DNA of 64,000 nucleotides from Pseudomonas sp. LRP2-20 (GTDB lineage: Bacteria; Pseudomonadota; Gammaproteobacteria; Pseudomonadales; Pseudomonadaceae), in assembly GCF_024349685.1 (NCBI RefSeq), contig NZ_AP025944.1, positions 1,184,001 to 1,248,000 on the forward strand, written 5' to 3'. The notes beneath the pieces are model-generated. The model was not told the origin of the DNA and ran no database searches. It was given only the letters and a program-made list of their open reading frames with translations. Made by a program: the position numbers and the translations under genes. Below are positions 36,638-46,680 of the stretch, one piece after another; the stretch's first letter is position 1, and each line of letters begins with the position of its first letter.

Positions 36638-38916
36638 CCCCAGAGCAAATGCGCGACGCATCGCTGCTCGAACTGTTCAGCCTGGAAGCCGAAGCGCAGA
36701 CCCAGGTGCTCAGTACCGGGCTGATGGCACTGGAACGCAACCCGACCCAGGCTGACCAGCTGGAAGCCTGCATGCGTGCGGCGCATTCGTTGAAAGGGGC
36801 GGCGCGCATCGTCGGCATCGACGCCGGGGTCAGCGTTGCCCATGTCATGGAAGATTGCCTGGTGGCGGCCCAGGAAGGCCGGCTGCGGTTGCGCGCCGAA
36901 CATATCGATGCGCTGCTGCGCGGCACCGACTTGCTGATGCATATCGCCACGCCTGGTGACCCGAATGGCGAGGCGCTGGTGCCGGCGTTCCTGTTGCAGA
37001 TGGCCAGCTTGCTCGACCCTGGCGCCGCGCCAGCCCCCACCGCAGTTGCGCTCGAACCACCCTTGCCGGTGGCACCGCCAGCCCAGCCCGAACCGGTGGC
37101 GCCGGCCGTCGAGGCCGAGGTGGAGCCCGTCGCACCGCGCAAGGCCGGCAAGCGCGCGGTCGAGGGTGGTGAGCGGGTGTTGCGGGTGACCGCCGACCGC
37201 TTGAACAGCCTGCTTGACTTGTCGAGCAAGTCGTTGGTCGAAACCCAGCGTCTCAAGCCCTACCTGGCCACCTTGCAGCGCCTCAAACGCATGCATGGCC
37301 AGGGCATGCGCGCCCTCGACGGCCTGAAAACGCAGCTCGAAGACAGTGGCCAGAGCCCCGAAGTGCTCGACGCACTGGCCCAGACCCAGCGCCTGCTGCT
37401 GGAAACCCAGCAGATCCTGCAGCAGCAGGCTGCCGACCTCGACGAGTTTGGCTGGCAGGCCAGCCAGCGTGCACAGTTGCTGTACGACACGGCATTGGCC
37501 TGCCGCATGCGCCCGTTTGCCGACGTGCTCACCGGCCAGAGCCGCATGGTCCGCGACTTGGGGCGTTCGCTTGGCAAACAGGTGCAACTGCAGATCGATG
37601 GCGAAAAGACCCAGGTCGATCGCGACGTGCTGGAAAAGCTCGAAGCGCCGCTGACCCACTTGCTGCGCAATGCCGTCGACCATGGTGTCGAACTGCCCGA
37701 ACGGCGCCTGCTGGCGGGCAAGCCTGCGGAGGGCACGATCCGCCTGCGCGCCTCGCACCAGGCCGGGTTACTGATCCTTGAGCTGAACGATGATGGCGCC
37801 GGTATCGACCTTGAGCGCCTGAGACGCAACATCGTCGAGCGCGGCTTGTCGCCGGCCGATACCGTGGCGCAGATGAGCGAGGCCGAACTGCTCACCTTCC
37901 TGTTCCTGCCGGGCTTCAGCCTGCGCGACAAGGTCACCGAAGTGTCTGGCCGCGGTGTCGGCCTGGATGCCGTGCAGCACATGGTGCGCGACCTGCGCGG
38001 TTCGATCGAGCTGAGCCAGGTGGCTGGCCAGGGCTGCCGCTTTCACCTGGAGGTGCCGCTGACCCTGTCGGTGGTGCGCAGCCTGGTGGTGGAGGTGGGC
38101 GGGGAGGCTTATGCGTTCCCGCTGGCGCATATCGAGCGCACCCTCGAAGTGGCGGCCGATGAGATCGTGCAGATCGAGGGTCGCCAGCACTTCTGGCACG
38201 AAGGCCGGCATATCGGCCTGGTGGCTGCCAGCCAGTTGCTCAACCGGCCGGCAGCGCAGGGTGAAGCCAGCAGCCTGCGGGTGGTGGTGATCCGCGAGCG
38301 CGAGCAGCTGTATGGCGTGGCCGTGGAGCGCCTGATCGGTGAGCGAGTGCTGGTGGTGATGCCGCTCGACCCGCGCCTGGGCAAGGTGCAGGACATTTCT
38401 GCCGGGGCGTTGCTGGACGATGGCTCGGTGGTGCTGATCATCGATGTCGAAGACTTGTTGCGCTCGGTGGAGAAACTGCTCAGCACTGGCCGCCTGGAAC
38501 GTATCGAGCGCGGCGCGCAAGGGGCGCGAGGCGTCAGCCGCAAGCGTATCCTGGTGGTCGACGACTCGCTCACCGTGCGCGAGCTGCAACGCAAGCTGCT
38601 GAGCAACCGTGGCTACGACGTCGCGGTGGCGGTGGACGGCATGGATGGCTGGAACGCCCTGCGTAGCGAGGACTTCGACCTGCTGATCACCGACATCGAC
38701 ATGCCGCGCATGGACGGCATCGAACTGGTCACCCTGGTGCGCCGCGACCAACGGTTGCAGTCGTTGCCGGTGATGGTGGTGTCGTACAAGGACCGTGAAG
38801 AAGATCGCCGCCGTGGTCTGGACGCTGGCGCCGACTACTATTTGGCAAAGGCCAGCTTCCACGACGATGCGTTGCTGGATGCCGTGGTAGAACTGATCGG
38901 AGGTGCTCAGGGATGA
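36634..38916 (+). CDS. wspE: Hybrid chemotaxis-type histidine kinase WspE
   Basis: A 760-residue CheA-like kinase with attached receiver. HPt domain with phosphorylated His51 (AAHSLKGAARIVG), a Pro/Ala linker near 125-170, dimerisation helices, the ATPase domain (LLRNAVDHGVELPE; FSLRDKVTEVSGRGVGLDAV), a CheW-like domain (about 475-610) and a C-terminal receiver (about 635-755, ILVVDDSLTVRE, LLITDIDMPRMDG). It passes phosphate to WspR and WspF. It has a four-base overlap with each neighbour. Confidence 0.94.
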   Translation: MTPEQMRDASLLELFSLEAEAQTQVLSTGLMALERNPTQADQLEACMRAAHSLKGAARIVGIDAGVSVAHVMEDCLVAAQEGRLRLRAEHIDALLRGTDLLMHIATPGDPNGEALVPAFLLQMASLLDPGAAPAPTAVALEPPLPVAPPAQPEPVAPAVEAEVEPVAPRKAGKRAVEGGERVLRVTADRLNSLLDLSSKSLVETQRLKPYLATLQRLKRMHGQGMRALDGLKTQLEDSGQSPEVLDALAQTQRLLLETQQILQQQAADLDEFGWQASQRAQLLYDTALACRMRPFADVLTGQSRMVRDLGRSLGKQVQLQIDGEKTQVDRDVLEKLEAPLTHLLRNAVDHGVELPERRLLAGKPAEGTIRLRASHQAGLLILELNDDGAGIDLERLRRNIVERGLSPADTVAQMSEAELLTFLFLPGFSLRDKVTEVSGRGVGLDAVQHMVRDLRGSIELSQVAGQGCRFHLEVPLTLSVVRSLVVEVGGEAYAFPLAHIERTLEVAADEIVQIEGRQHFWHEGRHIGLVAASQLLNRPAAQGEASSLRVVVIREREQLYGVAVERLIGERVLVVMPLDPRLGKVQDISAGALLDDGSVVLIIDVEDLLRSVEKLLSTGRLERIERGAQGARGVSRKRILVVDDSLTVRELQRKLLSNRGYDVAVAVDGMDGWNALRSEDFDLLITDIDMPRMDGIELVTLVRRDQRLQSLPVMVVSYKDREEDRRRGLDAGADYYLAKASFHDDALLDAVVELIGGAQG

Positions 38917-39926
38917 AGGTCGCCATCGTCAACGATATGCCCATGGCAGTAGAAGCATTGCGCCGGGCCCTGGCCTTCGAGCCGGCGCACCAGGTGATCT
39001 GGGTGGCCAGCGATGGTGCCGAAGCCGTGCGCAAGTGCGCCGAGGACACCCCCGACCTGATCCTCATGGACCTGATCATGCCGGTGATGGACGGCGTCGA
39101 GGCGACCCGGCGGATCATGGCCGAAACGCCCTGTGCCATCGTGATCGTCACCGTCGACCGCAAGCAGAACGTGCACCGGGTGTTCGAGGCCATGGGCCAT
39201 GGCGCCCTGGATGTGGTCGACACCCCCGCGTTGGGCGCCGGTAACGCACGTGAGGCAGCGGCGCCGCTGCTGCGCAAGATCCTCAACATCGGTTGGCTGA
39301 TCGGCCAGCAGCGGCCCGGCGCGAGCAAGTCGGTCGCTGCCCCCCTGCGTGAGGCTTCCCAGCGCAGCGGCCTGGTGGCCATTGGTTCGTCCGCGGGCGG
39401 CCCTGCCGCGCTCGAAGTGCTGCTCAAAGGCCTGCCGCGGGGGTTTCCGGCTTCGATCGTGTTGGTCCAGCATGTAGACCAGGTGTTTGCTGCCGGCATG
39501 GCCGAATGGCTCGCCAGCGCTTGCGGCTTGCCGGTGCGCCTGGCCCGCGAAGGCGAGCCGCCACAACCCGGGCAGGTGCTGCTGGCCGGCACCAATCACC
39601 ATATCCGCCTGCTACAGGGTGGCCAGTTGGCCTACACTGCCGAACCTGTCAACGAAATCTACCGGCCCTCGATCGACGTGTTCTTCGAGAGTGTGGCGCG
39701 CTATTGGAGCGGCGATGCGGTGGGGGTGCTGCTCACCGGCATGGGGCGTGATGGCGCCCAAGGCTTGAAACTGATGCGCCAGCAGGGCTTCCTGACAATT
39801 GCCCAGGACCAGTCCAGCAGCGCGGTCTACGGTATGCCCAAGGCCGCTGCGGCTATCGATGCAGCGGTAGAAATCCGCCCGCTTGAGCGAATTGCCGGGC
39901 GCTTGATGGAACTCTTTGCAAAATGA
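38913..39926 (+). CDS. wspF: CheB-type methylesterase WspF
   Basis: A 337-residue receiver-methylesterase. Phosphoacceptor Asp53 lies in LILMDLIMPVMDG; the esterase triad is visible as Ser in AIGSSAGGPAAL, His in VLVQHVDQ and Asp in LLTGMGRDGAQG. It resets WspA; loss of WspF locks the pathway on and gives wrinkly colonies in other pseudomonads. All key residues are intact here. Confidence 0.94.
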   Translation: MKVAIVNDMPMAVEALRRALAFEPAHQVIWVASDGAEAVRKCAEDTPDLILMDLIMPVMDGVEATRRIMAETPCAIVIVTVDRKQNVHRVFEAMGHGALDVVDTPALGAGNAREAAAPLLRKILNIGWLIGQQRPGASKSVAAPLREASQRSGLVAIGSSAGGPAALEVLLKGLPRGFPASIVLVQHVDQVFAAGMAEWLASACGLPVRLAREGEPPQPGQVLLAGTNHHIRLLQGGQLAYTAEPVNEIYRPSIDVFFESVARYWSGDAVGVLLTGMGRDGAQGLKLMRQQGFLTIAQDQSSSAVYGMPKAAAAIDAAVEIRPLERIAGRLMELFAK

Positions 39927-39977
39927 CGACAAGTATTGAATCGCGCCGCATGGTCGGCCGTGGTCAGGTGAATTCGA

Positions 39978-40982
39978 ATGACTGATCTACCGATCGAAGG
40001 TTTTGCAACGACCAACGAGAATTCGGCAATGGTCCTGCTGGTCGACGACCAGGCGATGATTGGCGAAGCGGTGCGGCGTGGGCTGGCCCAGGAAGAGAAC
40101 ATCGATTTCCACTTCTGTGCCGACCCGCACCAGGCGGTGGCCCAGGCCATGCGCATCAAGCCCACGGTCATCCTCCAGGACCTGATCATGCCCGGTCTTG
40201 ACGGCCTGACCCTGGTGCGCGAGTACCGCAACAATCCGGCCACTCGCGACATCCCGATCATTGTCCTGTCGACCAAGGAGGACCCGCTGGTCAAGAGCGC
40301 TGCCTTCGCCGCCGGTGCCAACGACTACCTGGTCAAGCTGCCGGACACCATCGAGCTGGTGGCGCGCATCCGTTACCACTCGCGTTCCTACCTGACCCTG
40401 CTGCAGCGCGACGAGGCCTACCGCGCCCTGCGCGTGAGCCAGCAGCAACTGCTCGACACCAACCTGATGCTGCAGCGCCTGATGAATTCCGACGGCCTCA
40501 CCGGCTTGTCCAACCGCCGTCACTTCGACGAGTACCTGGAGCTGGAATGGCGCCGGGCCATGCGTGAGCAGCAGCAATTGTCGCTGCTGATGATCGATGT
40601 CGATTACTTCAAGGTGTTCAACGACAGCTTCGGCCACCTGGCCGGCGACGAGGCCTTGCGCCAGGTGGCCGAAGCTATTCGTGGCTCCTGCTCGCGACCG
40701 ACTGACCTGCCGGCGCGCTACGGCGGAGAGGAGTTTGCCCTGGTGCTGCCCAACACTTCACCCGGCGGCGCGCGTCTGGTTGCAGAAAAGCTGCGCCAGA
40801 CCGTACTCGGCCTGAAAATTGCGCACAGCACGCCGGCTGCAGACTCGTTGCTGTCCGTGAGCATCGGCCTGGCGACCCAGACGCCGGCCATCGGCAGCCA
40901 CTGCCGGCAGCTGATTTCGGCGGCGGACAAAGGCCTGTATCTGGCCAAGAACAACGGGCGCAACCAGGTCGGCACCGCCTGA
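39978..40982 (+). CDS. wspR: Diguanylate cyclase response regulator WspR
   Basis: A 334-residue protein with receiver (Asp68 in [13 protein letters not shown]), a helical stalk (about 135-170) and a GGDEF domain with active site GGEEF at 249-253. The inhibitory RxxD (Arg240-Pro-Thr-Asp243) is five residues before it, so product feedback is likely. It makes c-di-GMP on phosphorylation by WspE. It is separated from wspF by 51 bases, the only real gap in the operon besides wspA-wspB. Confidence 0.95.
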   Translation: MTDLPIEGFATTNENSAMVLLVDDQAMIGEAVRRGLAQEENIDFHFCADPHQAVAQAMRIKPTVILQDLIMPGLDGLTLVREYRNNPATRDIPIIVLSTKEDPLVKSAAFAAGANDYLVKLPDTIELVARIRYHSRSYLTLLQRDEAYRALRVSQQQLLDTNLMLQRLMNSDGLTGLSNRRHFDEYLELEWRRAMREQQQLSLLMIDVDYFKVFNDSFGHLAGDEALRQVAEAIRGSCSRPTDLPARYGGEEFALVLPNTSPGGARLVAEKLRQTVLGLKIAHSTPAADSLLSVSIGLATQTPAIGSHCRQLISAADKGLYLAKNNGRNQVGTA

Positions 40983-41072
40983 GGCTGATGCGGCTGCCCA
41001 ACGGGCTGCCGCAGCTCCCTGGATCGGTTATACTCGCGGGCTTTTCACCGAATTCGCACGAGTAGCCCGCCC

Positions 41073-42168
41073 ATGGAAATCCAACCGATTCTGAACACCA
41101 TCAAGGACCTCACCGAGCGTTCCCTGTCCATTCGGGGGTATCTTTGACTACGATCACAAGCATGACCGCCTGATCGAAGTCAACCGCGAGCTGGAAGACG
41201 CTGCCGTCTGGAACAAGCCGGAGTACGCCCAGGCCCTGGGCCGTGAGCGTGCCATGCTGGCACAGGTCGTCGAGACCCTGGACAAGATGGCCAACGGCCT
41301 GGCCGACTGCAAGGACCTGCTCGACATGGCTGTCGAGGAAGGTGATGAAGGCGCCGTCAGCGACGTCGAGACCGAGCTGCAGGCCCTGGAAGAATCCCTG
41401 GCCCAGCTTGAGTTCCGTCGCATGTTCAGCGGCGAGATGGACATGAACAACGCCTACCTGGACATCCAGGCCGGCTCCGGTGGCACCGAGGCGCAGGATT
41501 GGGCCAACATCCTGCTGCGCATGTACCTGCGCTGGGCCGACAAGCGCGGTTTCGACGCCACCATCATCGAGTTGTCCGAAGGTGAAGTCGCCGGCATCAA
41601 GGGCGCCACCGTGCACATCAAGGGCGAGTACGCCTTCGGCTGGCTGCGCACCGAGATCGGCGTGCACCGCCTGGTGCGCAAGAGCCCGTTCGACTCCGGC
41701 GCGCGTCGCCACACCTCGTTCTCGGCGGTGTTCGTGTCCCCCGAGATCGACGACAAGGTCGAGATCGAGATCAACCCGTCCGACCTGCGCATCGACACCT
41801 ACCGCTCCTCCGGTGCCGGTGGTCAGCACGTGAACACCACCGACTCGGCGGTGCGTATCACCCACGTTCCGACCAACACCGTGGTGGCCTGCCAGAACGA
41901 ACGCTCCCAGCACGCCAACAAGGACACCGCCATGAAAATGCTGCGGGCCAAGTTGTACGAGCTGGAAATGCAGAAGCGCAACGCCGCCTCGCAGGCACTG
42001 GAAGACAGCAAGTCGGACATCGGCTGGGGCCACCAGATCCGTTCCTACGTGCTGGATGACTCGCGTATCAAGGACCTGCGCACCGGCGTCGAGCGCAGCG
42101 ACTGCCAGAAGGTCCTGGACGGCGACCTCGACCAGTACCTGGAAGCGAGCCTCAAGCAGGGCCTTTAA
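41073..42168 (+). CDS. prfB: Peptide chain release factor 2 (programmed +1 frameshift)
   Basis: RF2 for UGA and UAA stops. The first 24 codons run from the ATG at 41073 ([13 protein letters not shown]) to CTT at 41142, then an in-frame TGA at 41145. A +1 slip on CTT-T resumes at GAC (41146) and gives a 364-residue product, the normal length. The site, GGGGGTATCTTTGAC at about 41134-41148, matches the E. coli autoregulatory signal including the internal Shine-Dalgarno. RF2 marks: SPF tripeptide (RKSPFDSG) and GGQ ([11 protein letters not shown]). TATACT at 41029 may be the -10 box. Confidence 0.96.
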
Positions 42169-42261
42169 GCCGTACACCACTGCCGCGCTACCTGGCCAGC
42201 TGCCGGTAGCGCGTGCCCTGCCCGAAAAGGGCAACGAACACCTGATGGAAAGAATGACGAC

Positions 42262-43764
42262 ATGAGCGACCTGAAGACCGAATCGCAAGACCTGCAACAG
42301 GAAGAAAACGCCCTGATCGCCCTGCGCAAGGAAAAACTTGCCGCCGAGCGTGCCAAGGGCAATGCCTTCCCCAACGACTTCCGTCGCGACAGCTACTGCA
42401 ACGACCTGCAGAAACAGTACGCGGACAAGACCAAGGAAGAGCTGGAAGCAGCCGCGATCCCGGTCAAGGTTGCCGGCCGCATCATGCTCAACCGTGGCTC
42501 GTTCATGGTCATCCAGGACATGACTGGCCGTATCCAGGTCTACGTCAACCGCAAGACCCTGCCGGAAGAAACCCTGGCTGCGGTCAAGACCTGGGACCTG
42601 GGCGACATCATCAGCGCCGAAGGCACCCTGGCCCGCTCCGGCAAAGGCGACCTGTACGTCGAGATGACCAACGTGCGCCTGCTGACCAAGTCGCTGCGCC
42701 CGCTGCCGGACAAGCACCACGGCCTGACCGACACCGAGCAGCGCTACCGCCAGCGCTACGTCGACCTGATGGTCAACGAAGAAACCCGCCACACCTTCCG
42801 TGTGCGTTCGCAGGTGATCTCGCACATCCGCAAGTTCCTCATCGAGCGCGACTTCCTCGAGGTCGAGACGCCGATGCTGCAGACCATCCCGGGCGGTGCC
42901 GCGGCCAAGCCGTTCGAAACCCACCACAACGCCCTGGACATGGCCATGTTCCTGCGTATCGCGCCGGAGCTGTACCTCAAGCGCCTGGTGGTCGGTGGCT
43001 TTGAAAAAGTGTTCGAGATCAACCGCAACTTCCGTAACGAAGGCGTTTCGACTCGTCACAACCCAGAATTCACCATGCTCGAGTTCTACCAGGCCTACGC
43101 CGACTACCGCGACAACATGGACCTCACCGAGGAACTGTTCCGCGAGCTGGCGCAGCTGGTGCTGGGCACCACCGACGTGCCATACGGCGACAAGGTGTTC
43201 CACTTCGGCGAGCCATTCGCACGCCTGTCGGTATTCGACTCGATCCTCAAGTACAACCCGGAGCTGACCGCCGCCGACCTGCAGGACGTCGACCGTGCCC
43301 GCGAGATCGCCAAGAAGGCCGGCGCCAAGGTGCTGGGCCACGAAGGCCTGGGCAAGCTGCAGGTGATGATTTTCGAAGAGCTGGTCGAGCACAAGCTGGA
43401 GCAGCCGCACTTCATCACCGAGTACCCGTTCGAAGTCTCGCCGCTGGCCCGTCGCAACGACGACAACCCGGCCGTGACCGACCGCTTCGAGCTGTTCATC
43501 GGTGGTCGCGAGATCGCCAACGCCTACTCCGAGCTCAACGATGCCGAAGACCAGGCCGAGCGCTTCCTGGCCCAGGTGGCCGAGAAGGACGCCGGTGACG
43601 ACGAAGCCATGCACTACGACGCCGACTTCGTGCGTGCGCTGGAGTACGGCATGCCGCCGACCGCCGGTGAAGGCATCGGCATCGACCGCCTGGTGATGCT
43701 GCTGACCAACTCGCCGTCGATTCGCGACGTGATCCTGTTCCCGCACATGCGCCCGCAGGCCTGA
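42262..43764 (+). CDS. lysS: Lysyl-tRNA synthetase (class II)
   Basis: A 500-residue class IIb synthetase. The anticodon-binding OB domain (about 60-165, [20 protein letters not shown]) precedes the catalytic core with motif 2 ([20 protein letters not shown]) and motif 3 ([14 protein letters not shown]). It follows prfB by about 93 bases, the same order as in E. coli. A strong terminator follows. Confidence 0.97.
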   Translation: MSDLKTESQDLQQEENALIALRKEKLAAERAKGNAFPNDFRRDSYCNDLQKQYADKTKEELEAAAIPVKVAGRIMLNRGSFMVIQDMTGRIQVYVNRKTLPEETLAAVKTWDLGDIISAEGTLARSGKGDLYVEMTNVRLLTKSLRPLPDKHHGLTDTEQRYRQRYVDLMVNEETRHTFRVRSQVISHIRKFLIERDFLEVETPMLQTIPGGAAAKPFETHHNALDMAMFLRIAPELYLKRLVVGGFEKVFEINRNFRNEGVSTRHNPEFTMLEFYQAYADYRDNMDLTEELFRELAQLVLGTTDVPYGDKVFHFGEPFARLSVFDSILKYNPELTAADLQDVDRAREIAKKAGAKVLGHEGLGKLQVMIFEELVEHKLEQPHFITEYPFEVSPLARRNDDNPAVTDRFELFIGGREIANAYSELNDAEDQAERFLAQVAEKDAGDDEAMHYDADFVRALEYGMPPTAGEGIGIDRLVMLLTNSPSIRDVILFPHMRPQA

Positions 43765-43775
43765 GTGATCTGAAC

Positions 43776-43803
43776 AAGCCGCCTTTCGGGGCGGCTTTTT
43801 CTT
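43776..43803 (+). terminator. Intrinsic terminator of prfB-lysS
   Basis: AAGCCGCC and GGCGGCTT form the stem around TTTCGG, followed by TTTCTT, 12 bases after the lysS stop. Confidence 0.9.
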
Positions 43804-43822
43804 GCCTGTACACTTGTATTGG

Positions 43823-43928
43823 CTGTACCGGCCTCTTCGCGGGCAAGCCCGCTCCCACAGGGCAACACATGCATCCTGTGGGAGCGGGCTTGTCGAGGCG
43901 TCGAACCGCCGCGAAGAGGCCGGTACAG
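43823..43928. repeat. Inverted REP pair after lysS
   Basis: Outer arms ctgtaccggcctcttcgcgg and its complement end the pair. The right arm carries the variant tgtcgaggcgtcgaaccgcc instead of the plain core, as also near 5305. Confidence 0.8.
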
Positions 43929-43956
43929 GTCGACCACTGTCCATGAGGTAACCACT

Positions 43957-44673
43957 GTGACACCCGCAATGGCCCAACAAGGCGCCGCCGGCATCGCCAC
44001 CGCCGTCGCCGAAAGCGTGCAGTACCAGGGTCGCAAGACCGCCCGTCAAGGCAGCGAACAGCGCCGCCAGCTGATCCTCGACGCCGCCATGCGCATCGTC
44101 GTGCGCGATGGCGTGCGTGGTGTGCGCCACCGCGCCGTGGCCGCCGAGGCGGGTGTGCCGCTGTCGGCCACCACCTACTACTTCAAGGATATCGAGGACC
44201 TGCTCACCGATACCTTCGCCCAGTACGTCGAGCGCAGCGCCGCCTACATGGCCAAGCTCTGGGCCAACACCGAGGTGGTCCTGCGCCAGCTGCTGGCCCA
44301 GGGCGATGGCAGCGCGCAGTCGCGGGCCCGGCTGGCCGACGAAATCGCCCGCATGACCGCCGACTATGTCCAGCGCCAGTTGCTCAACCGCCGCGATTTC
44401 ATGATGGCCGAGCAGGCTTTCCGCCAGGAGGCCCTGCTGTGCCCGCGCCTGGCTGAGCTGGTGTGCGCCCACGAGCAGATTCTGCTGCATGGCGCCCGTC
44501 AGATGCTGCAAGTGATCGGTTCGCAGCAACCGGAACAGGACGCCCAAATGTTGACGGCGATTATCGAGCAGATGGAATATCAGGGCCTGCTCAGGGATGC
44601 CGATGCGCAAGCCGATGGGCAGATGCTCGCTATGCTTACCCGTTACCTGCACCTGGTGTTGGCATCGGCCTGA
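43957..44673 (+). CDS. TetR-family regulator
   Basis: A 238-residue regulator with an N-terminal extension of about 35 residues, then the TetR HTH (QLILDAAMRIVVRDGVRGVR, VAAEAGVPLSATTYYFKDIE) and a helical ligand domain. A GTG start at 43957 follows GAGGT at a good distance. The HTH with STTYYFK resembles regulators of fatty-acid or drug-response genes but the ligand is unknown. The lipoprotein gene 29 bases downstream may be co-transcribed. Confidence 0.82.
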   Translation: MTPAMAQQGAAGIATAVAESVQYQGRKTARQGSEQRRQLILDAAMRIVVRDGVRGVRHRAVAAEAGVPLSATTYYFKDIEDLLTDTFAQYVERSAAYMAKLWANTEVVLRQLLAQGDGSAQSRARLADEIARMTADYVQRQLLNRRDFMMAEQAFRQEALLCPRLAELVCAHEQILLHGARQMLQVIGSQQPEQDAQMLTAIIEQMEYQGLLRDADAQADGQMLAMLTRYLHLVLASA

Positions 44674-44702
44674 GCAGAGACCGAACTTTCAAGGAGAACC
44701 TG

Positions 44703-45251
44703 ATGAAAGCCTGGCGTGTGGTGTTGTTGACGTTGTCATTCCTGCTGCTGGGCGGTTGTCTGGTGACCTTTCATGAGCCGCTGCCGAGCAATCAGGCGGC
44801 GCCCAAGGCATTGCTGGGCAAGTGGAGCAGCAAGGACGCCTGGGGCGAACCGCTGAAGCTGACCATCAGCCGCAGCGGTGGCGATGCCTACAAGGCGGTG
44901 GCCACGGCCAAGGGCAAGGCGCCCGAGGAATACACCTTCACCGTCTCGCGCCATGGCAACCGCTGGTACCTGTCGGCTGGCGTGCCCAGGCGCCTGGGCG
45001 GCAACTTCCTGATCGGCGGTTTCGACATCATCGATGGCAAGGAACTGGTGGTCTACAACCTCGACATCGAGCAGGTGCAGCAGGCGGTCGAGCACAAGGA
45101 GCTGACCGGGCGCACGACCCAGGTGCCGGAAGAGAACGGCGAAGGCGTGCTGATCGACAGCCCATCGACACGGGTGCTGGCCTACCTGGATGACCCGGCC
45201 AACTCCGACCTGTTCGTCGAAGTGGCGCGCTTCCAACGGGCCGGCAAGTAG
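44703..45251 (+). CDS. Lipoprotein of unknown function
   Basis: A 182-residue lipoprotein with lipobox LLLGGC (Cys20) and a beta-rich remainder (LGKWSSKDAWGEPLKLTIS, YTFTVSRHGNRWYLSAG). Aspartate is not at +2 of the mature protein (CLVTF), so outer-membrane sorting is expected by the E. coli rule. AAGGAGAACCTG precedes the ATG. I do not recognise the family. Confidence 0.75.
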   Translation: MKAWRVVLLTLSFLLLGGCLVTFHEPLPSNQAAPKALLGKWSSKDAWGEPLKLTISRSGGDAYKAVATAKGKAPEEYTFTVSRHGNRWYLSAGVPRRLGGNFLIGGFDIIDGKELVVYNLDIEQVQQAVEHKELTGRTTQVPEENGEGVLIDSPSTRVLAYLDDPANSDLFVEVARFQRAGK

Positions 45252-45253
45252 CT

Positions 45254-45363
45254 ACCTGCACCGACCCTTTCGCGGGGCAAGCCCGCTCCCACAGGAGAGC
45301 GCCACCGTTGCTGCTCATGGCGTACCTGTGTGGGCTTGCCCCGCGAAGAGGCCGGCACAGGCC
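45254..45363. repeat. Inverted REP pair before the DUF1704 gene
   Basis: Arms cctttcgcggggcaagcccg and gggcttgccccgcgaagagg, about 40 bases apart. The right copy has lost a few bases of the ctcccac part. Confidence 0.75.
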
Positions 45364-45402
45364 AAGCAAGGTTTGGCACTTTGTTCCAATAAGGAGTCCC
45401 CG

Positions 45403-46680
45403 GTGGACGAATACCAGCAAACCATCCGCGCCCTGTCCGACCGCATCGTCGCGGCGCAGACCCCGATCCGGGTCCTGGACGCGGTGAAATGGGACGACAA
45501 CATTCGCCAGGGCTTCCTCAAGGCCAAGGGCAAGGAGCCGCCCGCCGTTGACCGCGAGTATTACCAGGCCCGCCCGCTTTCGTTCGACTCCAGCGCAGTG
45601 AAGGCCGAGTTCCAGGCCATCGAGCGTGACATCATTCGCCAGCTCGGCCAGTTCAACCCGGTCGGGCAGATCATGAAGCGCATGTGCCGCGAGTACCGCA
45701 TGGTAGTGCGCATGCTCGAAGCCCGCGGTACCGAAGACTTCGGGTTGATCTCCCAGGAACTGTACGGCGCGGCCTCCGACGCCTTCCACGCCGGTGACCC
45801 GACCCTGGCCGACCTGGGGTTGATGCTCTCGGACTACCTGAACAACATCGACGGCCGCGGCGACCTGAAGGACGAGCCGAAGAACCTGACCGCCAAGGAG
45901 GCCGTGGACATCCTCCAGCGCCGCCTGAACAAGGTGTTTGGCGAGGCCGAGGAAACCATCCGGGTGTTCGAGTCGGACGGTATCGTCGCCGATGCCGCAG
46001 CCGGTGCCGACTACATCAAGGTGCGCGCCGATGCCATGTTCAACAACCGCGACGTCCGTGCACTGGAAGTACATGAAGGGTTGGTGCACGTGGGGACCAC
46101 CCTCAATGGCCTGAACCAGCCGATTTGCACCTTCCTGGCCAAGGGCCCGCCCTCGTCGACAGTGACCCAGGAAGGCCTGGCGATCCTCATGGAGGTGATC
46201 GCCTTCGCGTCCTACCCCAGCCGCCTGCGCAAGCTGACCAACCGCACCCGTGCCATCCACATGGTCGAGGAGGGCGCCGATTTTCTGCAGGTGTTCGACT
46301 TCTTCCGCGAACAAGGCTTCGAGATGGCGCAGAGCTACAGCAACGCCAGCCGGGTGTTCCGCGGCTCGGTGCCCAATGGCCTGCCATTCACCAAGGACTT
46401 GTCCTACCTCAAGGGCTTCATCATGGTTTACAACTACATTCAGTTGGCCGTGAAGAAGGGCAAGCTCGAACAGATTCCGCTGCTGTTCTGCGGCAAGACC
46501 ACCCTGGAAGACATGCGCACTCTGCGCCAGCTGGTCGAGGAGGGGCTGGTGGAGCCACCCAAGTACCTGCCGGAGCAGTTCCGTGACCTCAATGCGCTTT
46601 CGGCATGGATGTGCTTCTCCAACTTCCTCAACCACCTGAGCCTGGATCGCATTGAAGCCGACTACGCGAACATTCTCTGA
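45403..46680 (+). CDS. DUF1704 / QEGLA-motif protein, gluzincin-like
   Basis: A 425-residue protein of the family named for flavohaemoglobin expression modulation (QEGLA motif). A metallopeptidase-like pair is visible: HExxxH as His224-Glu225-...-His229 (LEVHEGLVHV) and Glu257 in TQEGLAILME. Eukaryotic relatives with this domain are tubulin tyrosine carboxypeptidases, so a zinc carboxypeptidase activity is plausible but unproven in bacteria. GTG start at 45403 after AAGGAG. Coupled to the hydrolase gene, which starts inside its last 29 bases. Confidence 0.85.
   Translation: MDEYQQTIRALSDRIVAAQTPIRVLDAVKWDDNIRQGFLKAKGKEPPAVDREYYQARPLSFDSSAVKAEFQAIERDIIRQLGQFNPVGQIMKRMCREYRMVVRMLEARGTEDFGLISQELYGAASDAFHAGDPTLADLGLMLSDYLNNIDGRGDLKDEPKNLTAKEAVDILQRRLNKVFGEAEETIRVFESDGIVADAAAGADYIKVRADAMFNNRDVRALEVHEGLVHVGTTLNGLNQPICTFLAKGPPSSTVTQEGLAILMEVIAFASYPSRLRKLTNRTRAIHMVEEGADFLQVFDFFREQGFEMAQSYSNASRVFRGSVPNGLPFTKDLSYLKGFIMVYNYIQLAVKKGKLEQIPLLFCGKTTLEDMRTLRQLVEEGLVEPPKYLPEQFRDLNALSAWMCFSNFLNHLSLDRIEADYANIL

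Noticed and set aside
41254..42168. prfB starting at the internal ATG
   Set aside because: The frameshift site and the conserved RF2 N-terminus upstream show that translation starts at 41073.
41110..44652. Open frame of 1180 codons on the minus strand
   Set aside because: It lies opposite prfB, lysS and the TetR gene and mirrors their GC-rich codon pattern; the repetitive H/V/L/D composition is typical of an antisense shadow.
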